Part shown: piece after piece, positions 56,707-64,000 of the stretch
How positions within the stretch are numbered: the first letter of the stretch is position 1
Layout: every line of letters begins with the position of its first letter
Assembly (NCBI GenBank): GCA_032433595.1
Contig: JASWJB010000202.1
Span: 1-64,000 of the forward strand
Direction of reading: 5' to 3'
Length of the DNA: 64,000 nucleotides
DNA from: Conoideocrella luteorostrata
Lineage: Eukaryota > Ascomycota > Sordariomycetes > Hypocreales > Clavicipitaceae
Notes under the pieces: generated by a model
Told to the model about the DNA's origin: nothing
Databases searched by the model: none
The model's input: the letters and a program-made list of their open reading frames with translations, nothing else
Made by a program: the position numbers and the translations under genes

Positions 56707-59700
56707 CTATGTAGGCTGCTCCAGTAACGTTCCCGTAAAATAATCTCTCAGCTTCGCCACGCTGTTATATTTCATCAAAAGATTTGATGAAAGAGGTTGC
56801 GCGACACATTCTTGAAGACGAGCAATGACTGAAATCTGGATAATCGAGTCGACTCCAAGATCCTCCAGTGCCATGTCGTCTGTGAGGGACTCGGGCTGAA
56901 CGTTAATCTCTGCCGCAAGAATACCCAATAGCTTCGTGAAATCTATCTTGTCTCTGGCTGTGTTTTCCTTGCTTTTTCCTTCCCACTCAGTTAGAGTCGC
57001 ATGAGGTGGTACAGGTATGTTGTCTGCTTCGCGCGGAGTATGAGTAGTGTAGCCCAACATGTCGTGTCCAGAGGCGTCCGTAGTAGCTGATGCTGAGCCG
57101 TCCGATCTTTCTGCTGCCATACCGTATTGAAGACTCTTCTTTGTTGGCGTCTGATACAGACTTGGTGGCTCGTGTAGAGTCGTCATGCTTACACTTTCAA
57201 GCGTGCAATTGCTATTGCCGTTGGGGCAGGCTTGATTAGGGCGCAAGACCAATTGTTTGATTACGGTCACGACTTGTCCGGCTTCATCTAGAGCATGTAC
57301 ATCGCCTTTCATTGCGTCAGATTTATCATCTGATTGCATTCGTGCGTGAACACGATAGGTCTTATTAGCTTCTAACGACATCAACATACGCATCTTACTC
57401 CATCCGCTGCATCTGTATCCAATATGCCGGGAAGCGTTGAGCATAATGGTTGGCACATCAATCAACGCTCCAATCCATTGCGGGTTGTACATGTAGCTTC
57501 CTTCACAGTGTATTGCTCTGACATTTCCCACAGCTTCAAGAATATGAGTATTCAGCACGAACTCCTCGATGCCCTCTTTTTGCGACTCGTCGCATTCGAC
57601 AACGAACTTGTAAGCGTCAGAGCCCGAAAGACGCATACACTGCCCGCTGGCTACAAACAACTGAAGCAGGTCAATCCGGGACTGATATAGGTACGCGTTT
57701 CTCGCTGCTTCTGATACCCAAGAATCGCTGTCGATGCCGCTGCCGCTGCCGCTGATGACGACTTCACAGCGGGCATGCTCTGTGCTCTTCGCAGGCCTAG
57801 ATATGATTGATATGTTGATAGCTTTGGCATTCGCAGCAGGACGGTAGGATGCTGTTGTTTGCAGCGTAGGTAGATATCCTGCTGTGAAATTCCACGGAAG
57901 CTCCATGTTGGACAACTCCATCGCTGTTGAGGAGGACGACTCACCAGATAGTTTGCGCAGGTGACAAGCAGCCGCCATGGCCATATCTGCATATACCGAC
58001 GCAGGTAGTACGGATGATGTGTCATCGGTCTCGAGAGGCAACATTCCCTTGTCGAGACTTGTGACAAAGGAGAGCTTTTGAGCTCCATCCTCGACTATGT
58101 TGCTCTCGAGACAATGCAGAGTTGAGCTAAGTAGCTCGGGTTCATGGGGCGCAGTCGCTGTTTCACGCAATGAGCGTTGGTTCTTCCGGATCATCCAGTC
58201 GCCATCGTACTGGATCCAGTATCGCTCAAGATCGAACGGGTAAGATGGTAGCTGCAGCAGTTCCAGGCTATCGAGATGTTCTTTGTGATATTCATCCCAT
58301 CGGACTGCTCCATGCCTTACGTATAACCTCGTAACCACATTGCTAACAGTAGACCAGTTTGGTTTCTTAGGATCCAGTGCAGCAACTATATCATCAGGCT
58401 TTGATCGATCCGTGGAAGCAATCATTGCTGAACAAGCTGGTGAAGGTCCGAGTTCAACCCAAAGTAGTCTTTGTTCATGCCCAACGAACGCCTCAAGCCT
58501 CTCCAGGGCATGCTGGAATAGTACTGGTTCGCGGGTCTGGCGGCATAAGTAATTGGCATTCAGTTCGGTTCCGTCCAGCAATACTTTCCCCAGCAGTGTA
58601 GAAGCGAATGGTATTGCCGGACTTTTACATGAAACGCGCTGCACGATTTTCAAATACTCATCTAAGATAGTGGCTGTTTGCATTGAGTGGAAGCCGTAGG
58701 GAAGGCAGACTTTGGTCGCCTTAACGTTGATGGACATCAAATGTGCTATGAGAGCATTAATGTCCTCGTCCTTGCCACTCACGACAGTCTGCTGAGGCGC
58801 ATTCAGGCAGGAAATTTCGCAGTCGATGAAGTTTTGCAGTACTGTTCGTGTCTCATAAGCCGATAGCGCAACGACCACCATGGAGAAAGCGTGTTTTACG
58901 CATTTCGATTCCAGAAGAAGCCCGCGTTTGGCCACGAGCCAAAGAACATCTGCGACACTGAGCACTTTGCAGATACACAAAGCCGCATACTCGCCAATGC
59001 TGTGGCCAATGACTGCGTTGGGATAGATTCCCCAAGACTGAAACAGCGAGGCTAGGGCAATCTCGAGGGCAACAAGGGCTAACTGTTTTTGAACAGAGTG
59101 AAACTCTTGGTTCTCGGTTGTAAAGACTTCAATGAAGGAAGGTAGATCCATACCGCGACACATCTGATCGAAGTGGTGAAGGCTATCCCGGAAGATGGCG
59201 CAAGTGTCAAAAAGCGTCTTTGCTTGCGGCAAAATAGATGTCTGGCCTGTAAAAACGAACACGGTAAAAGGCTTCTCCGTACGCCTCACTGTCGCATATG
59301 GGGCTTTACTCGTCTCTAGTACAAGTTTTTGCACCAAGTGGTCTATGGATTTGGCCACACACCCGAAGCGATGTTTGTGATGCAGACGTCTAGCAGTGAG
59401 AGTATACGATAGATGTGACATATTTGTTTCAGGATTGGCCTGCACATATTCTAGTAGTCGTACCATGCTGCGACGAAGTGCCTTTGGCGTAGCGGCGGAG
59501 AGAACTATCGGATAGTTGTCTCGCTTATCTCCGACACGTGAGGATTGCGTTTTATATTCCTCGAGTAGCATGGCAGTAATGCCTCCTGTGGCGTTGAAGT
59601 TATTAACAAGCATTCGTCGCGTCCCGTCTCTACTCAGTGCAGGATATGGCATATTGGTAAACGGTATCACCACATTCATGTCGCCAAATAGTGGAAGTTT

Positions 59701-62060
59701 CGGATTAAGCCTTGTCTTTATGCCAACATGACGAGGAATTGTCTTGCGTTGAAACATCAGCAGGCCCTTAATCAAAGAGGTGACTCCCGAGGCGGCTTCC
59801 GAATGGCCAACATTTGGTTTGACCGAGCTGATAGTCAGAGGATGGTCTCTGGGACGTGGGCTATCAAGCATGCTAACTACAGATTGCGCTTCGGCGAGGT
59901 CACCAGCTTGCGTCCCCGTACCATGAAGCTCGATGTGATCGATCTCATCCATAGTCACTCCCGCGGAAGATAACACGCTGCGGAACAAAGCAGCCTGGGT
60001 GTCCTTTTCGGGATGGGTAAGCGAGATGGCTGTCCCAGCATGGCTTGTTCCCACGGAGCGAATCAAGCCAAGAATATTGTCCTTCTCGCGAACAGCGTCG
60101 CCTATTCTCTTGAGCACTACGGTGGCGAAGCCATCTGCTCGGCAATAGCCGTCAGCCGTCTCGTCAAAGGTCTTGCAAGGCCCCGTAGTACAGACAAACT
60201 TGGCGCGGCTCAGTCCAGCAAACATGTCTGAACAAGTGAGCAGATTGGCACCACCAGCCAAAGCTACATCGCATTGTTTCAACTTGAGACTGGAAATCGC
60301 CTGATGGATAGCCACAGCGCTGGCAGAGCACGCTGTGTCAATGCTCATGCTGGGTCCTTCCCAGCCAAAGTAATAACTAACTCGGCCAGGCCCAAAGGCT
60401 CTTATTCCTCCAGTGATGTAATTGGTGTCTATATTTTGGCTCGAGTTGACCTGACGGTAATCGTCGCCAGCAACGCCATAGAAAGTTCCATACATTGGCC
60501 GATTGCCTTCATCACCATTATCATAATAGCCTGACGACTCTAAAGCTTCGTAAGCCGTAAGAAGCATTAGTCGCTGCATGGGATCCGTCTGAGCTGCCTC
60601 GCGAGGCGACAGCTTGAATAGCGCGATATCGAAATCGCTCACGCCGTCGTAAAAACAGCCGTACGGGGTCAAACTAGTATTGCTAACTTTCCCCGTTGTG
60701 TCTACATGTGACTTCACGTCAAACCGATCAATGGGAATCTAGCGAAAAAGATTAGAAGTAATCTCCCAAGTTGAGCAAGAGGAACTCACCATTTTGTGTA
60801 CATCTTGGCCTTTCACTAACATGTCCCAGAGCTCATCGACATTCTCAGCGCCAGGGAACCGACCAGCCATTCCGACAACAGCTATCGATTCCCCGCTCTC
60901 TACGGAAGGCAATATACCTTGTGAGGGCTTCGATTGATCTGATACCTGCCTGCAAACCTCTTTCGGCTCTAGTTGCTGGATGAGCCGTCTCATCATGGCA
61001 GGACCAATCGAGGTCAGACGTACACCGTGACCAGATGTTCGTTGACAAGCCTGTTCAATAATGCGGTCGAGATTCAAGCGATGTTGAAACATTTCGGAAA
61101 GCGCCAACCGTAGCGTATCCCGAACTCTTGTGGATGTTGGCATGTCTAGATGAAGTAGCGACCTGCTGTCTGGGACAGGTCGGTCGAACACTGGCGAAGT
61201 ACCAATAAGGGAGTCCAAATCCGGCAGAGGAAGATGCTTGGCATGAAAAGCTCCATAGATCGGCAATGGAAGCGTCCTGGCGTTCCTGAGTGTTCCTTGG
61301 GAAAGAAACGCTTCAAGAAGAGTTGGCGGCCCAGAGACGGTCACTGATGAAGCCGAATGTCCACTTATATACACTTGCTTTACTTTGGGAGGGTTCTACT
61401 GCTTATCAGAGACACGCTTGTCTCAACTTCGACGCTTGAACTTACCATGCGGTCATTGAATTTCTGCAGCTCGTCCTCGATGGCATCGAGAGTCAGTCCC
61501 GACACACAGGTAGACCACGAGCCAGACGAGGTGTCAAGGGACAAACTTCGTCTCGAAACTTCCACACCCAGTCGAAGTGAAAGTTGAACAAAATGCGGTG
61601 CTAATTGTAGAAGATCGCTATCTGAGTTGGCTGCAACCGCAGCAATGGCCGCTAAACTGCCCGTGCAAACGCCCATCGCAATGCATTTGCCTCGCTACCA
61701 AATATCCGGCTCACGTTCGCGATGTCTGCACGGCTTTAGCAACGCATCCATTGAGAAGGGTAGTTTCACTTACAGTATCAACCAACCCAACTGATTGACA
61801 CAGCTCAGCACAGATGTCACAGCTACATGCCGAATCTCCGAACAGCGCACATGATTCAGTATCTGAGCAAAGTCCCGGCCTTGAAACAGCTCCCTCTCAC
61901 CCGGGAGTAAGATACTGATCTCACTCTGTAAAGCATTGTGAGCTGCATACATGAACAATGGAAGTAATGTGGATGTTTCTGCCTGCCTGAGCAGATCGGC
62001 CAGCGACCGACACGGCTCAACCGACTGGTCGCCAAAGTAAAACAGATTCATATTCTTCAT
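56707..62060 (-). CDS. Non-reducing polyketide synthase, SAT-KS-MAT-PT-ACP; in-frame stop in SAT
   Basis: Iterative type I PKS that should build an aromatic-type chain from malonyl-CoA. Exons 61774-62060, 61446-61725, 60790-61395 and 56707-60738 keep phase through 1734 codons, with one TAG at 61695-61697 (about codon 106). SAT: FYFGDQSVEPCRSL, LGWLIL and the GxCxG motif MGVCTGSLAA. KS (about 364-790): DTACSASA, ELHGTGTQ, KPNVGHSEAASG, all intact. MAT (about 885-1150): GHSIGEYAAL and PYGFHSMQ. PT (about 1267-1560): family sequence is clear, but the catalytic His and Asp positions are substituted. ACP (about 1650-1724): LGVDSIIQIS with the phosphopantetheine Ser. There is no thioesterase, methyltransferase or reductase domain, and a release enzyme is not in the window. 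Without readthrough or an unusual splice, the protein could only start after the stop. Functional status is uncertain. Confidence 0.85.
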
Positions 62061-62647
62061 TGTCACAGCTGGCTTTTGCGATGAGAGACCACAGTAAAGG
62101 ACGGACAGAAACAGAGTGCACATATTTATTACATGTTTCCATAAAACCGCAGCGTCGTACTTGTTTACGCAACAAAGTGCCATCAATGTGGTACATCTGA
62201 CGGGCAACCGTCTCCCAACATTTACAGGAACTACATTCCCGGAGCTGTCCTGCCTAGGATTGGGCTCATCGGGAACTTTACAAGTTAGGCAGGCTGACTA
62301 TTAGACAGTGGCAAGTTTACTACTGTAAATTGACCTGTCACCCGTTTCAAGTGGAGACAGTGCATCCCGGGTAGCCCATGTGATATAAGACATCCCTTTC
62401 GTATCCACCATGAAGATAATGATGTGGCCATGGCATATATCACATATTGGTCGCACACGATCTATAATTTCAGAAACAGCCGGTCGATGACGTGGTAGTC
62501 TAGCTTAGCTTAGCCTAATCTTGCCTTTTATTCCGTTATCTTCCTATTCAATATTGCCTCCGCGACACGACTAATGCACCACGTCCCGCGGGCCAGCCGA
62601 GATATCTCTAGAATGCAACCTCATTCATGCAAGAGATAAGTTTTCAG
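62061..62647. other. PKS upstream region
   Basis: About 590 bases between the O-methyltransferase stop and the PKS start; it should contain the PKS promoter. The frame of exon 1 stays open upstream of 62060 but is not similar to SAT. No binding site for a cluster regulator recognised. Confidence 0.55.
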
Positions 62648-63988
62648 CTATCCCGTCCAGCCCACCTCAACCATACTCATGGCACTCCCCTGCGGGCACC
62701 GCACGGCGTCCACCACATAGCGCGAGTCAGCCTGCTTGAACAGATGTTTAAACTCTGCGGCGGTGCGTTCCTTGCCGTTGAAAACAGTGGCCATGATAGC
62801 ATCACCCTGAAATCCAACACGGCCTGTCAGATCGGTAACAGGGAGATCCTCAAGAACGTGCTCCCATATGAGGACCTTGGAGCCTCTGCGCATGGCGGGG
62901 ACCAGGTTATTGAGGATCTTGACCACGTACTGGTCGCTCCAATTATGGAGAATGTAACGCAGCACAAAAGCGGTTGGCACCGAGTCCGCGTGCTGAGGGG
63001 TAAAGAAATCGTGCTCAACAAACCGAACACGGTGCTCTAACTGATGCGTCGGCTGTGGAGGCATTTGTGAAATGACGTGGGCGAGGTCCTGCACGACAAA
63101 ACGGACATCCTTGGTGTGTTGGGCCAGGAACTTACTGACCGTGCCGATGCCACCACCAACATCAACAATCTGGGCACCAGGCTTGTCGATGGTGGCCCAG
63201 TCAAACGCTGCCAACAAGTGACTAAGATTCCAGCTTTCACCTTTGGTGAGGAAACCCATGGCTCCTCCGAAGCGCCTCGCCCGCTCCGGCTGGCTAGCCA
63301 GGATGGCATATGCGGGTTTATCACTCTCATTATGCAGTGAGAACGCGCTCCGGCTCGGTTCCGCGGCGTCCTGCCCATACTTCTCCCACACTTCGATGAG
63401 CTTTGAAGATGCGGGAGCGATATCCTCGAGCTCGAGCCCAAGCAGATCACGCAGCCCGGTTTCAGTGACGAGGCGTCGAGACGATGCCGTGTGCAGCACA
63501 TGGCGGGTGGTCTGATCCTCGTTGAAGACATAATTGCTCATAGCTATTCGCAGAAAGCGGCGGCAGAAGTCCTCCTTAAGGCCCGAGGCAGCGGCAATTT
63601 GGGCATAAGATGCGCTGCCATCAAGAGGCACCGCATCGGCCAGGTTGTAGTGATAGACAACTGTCAAGGCCAGTACATCAGTCCACTAGATAACGCCTCG
63701 TGTGTAAGTACTCTAGGTAACGAACTAAGGCGAGGATGTAAGCGAGGGAGATGGGGAACATACACTCATGGCAGTATCCGTAACACGCGCTTCGGCGCCG
63801 CGAACAAGCTGTTTCAATTCGTTGGCCGAGTTGGCGAGAGCCCAGCGCTCATTTTGCAACTTATCCGGGAGCTCATCGAGTGTGTCCTCTTCGAAGGATG
63901 GATATGAAGACCCCTGTGCCTCAAGGTAAGCGTCGATCTTTTTCGCTTGTGCGAGGATCGCCTCGGCCATGGATGTCAACGACGGCAT
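62648..63988 (-). CDS. SAM-dependent O-methyltransferase (COMT-like)
   Basis: Transfers methyl from S-adenosylmethionine to a hydroxyl, presumably on the polyketide. Exons 63764-63988 and 62648-63685 give 420 aa; the 78-nt intron ends TCTAG and the join reads TDTAMSWTDVLALTVVYHYN. The N-terminal winged-helix/dimerisation domain contains YNLADAVPLDGSASYAQIAA. The SAM-binding motif I is AQIVDVGGGIGTVSKFLAQH, followed by VRFVVQDLAHV. The catalytic His is expected in YILHNWSDQYVVKIL, and VLIWEHVLEDLP follows. The start at 63988 leaves only 12 bases to the window edge. Same strand and adjacent to the PKS, so it is very likely a tailoring enzyme of that cluster, which probably continues to the right. 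Confidence 0.9.
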
Positions 63989-64000
63989 TGCGATATAGAC

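Noticed and set aside
1..64000. tRNA genes, CRISPR arrays, terminal inverted repeats of transposons
   Set aside because: No T-loop/acceptor-stem arrangement, no regularly spaced repeats, and no transposase-like frame was found.

Overview
The window looks like a chromosomal segment of a filamentous ascomycete (Pezizomycotina). Genes carry one to ten short introns of roughly 48-170 nt with GTAAGT-type donors and CTAAC/CTGAC-type branch points. The gene set (ChiB1-type GH18 chitinase, DAL5-type MFS permease, Zn-cluster regulator, NACHT/STAND protein, non-reducing PKS, ApsB/Mto1-type spindle protein) is typical of Sordariomycetes, and Hypocreales is my best guess; that placement is inference. I see no tRNA, rRNA, CRISPR or intact transposon.

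Left part (1-20 kb), mostly housekeeping: the 5' two-thirds of NOP56 (runs off the left edge), a membrane-anchored chitinase, a DAL5-family transporter, an Mpv17/Sym1 protein, a 3.2 kb gene-free stretch, a DUF885 metallopeptidase-like gene, a tiny two-exon gene, a coiled-coil protein, and two tandem paralogous single-pass membrane proteins with lectin-like propeller ectodomains.

Middle part (20-34 kb), accessory in character: a Rad5/HLTF-like SNF2 helicase and a STAND (NACHT) protein with C2H2 fingers start divergently from about 500 bp of shared upstream DNA. Immediately after the STAND stop lies an out-of-frame zinc-finger remnant, then a short ORF resembling the RSC7/Swp82 chromatin-remodeller subunit, then a regulator with only half of a Zn2Cys6 motif.

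Right-centre (35-55 kb), core genes again: a double ZZ-finger protein, a 96-aa four-exon protein, a DUF1993 protein, a DUF1479 oxygenase-like protein divergent from deoxyribose-phosphate aldolase, a 1450-aa ApsB/Mto1-like microtubule-organising protein, a 91-aa Gln-rich protein and a four-TM MARVEL-like protein.

Right end (56.7-64 kb), the edge of a secondary-metabolite cluster: a non-reducing polyketide synthase (SAT-KS-MAT-PT-ACP, no thioesterase) followed by an O-methyltransferase on the same strand. The PKS has an in-frame stop codon in its SAT domain and has lost both catalytic residues of its PT domain, while its KS, MAT and ACP motifs are intact. A 9-mer, TACTCCGTA, recurs at least eight times outside coding exons across the window.
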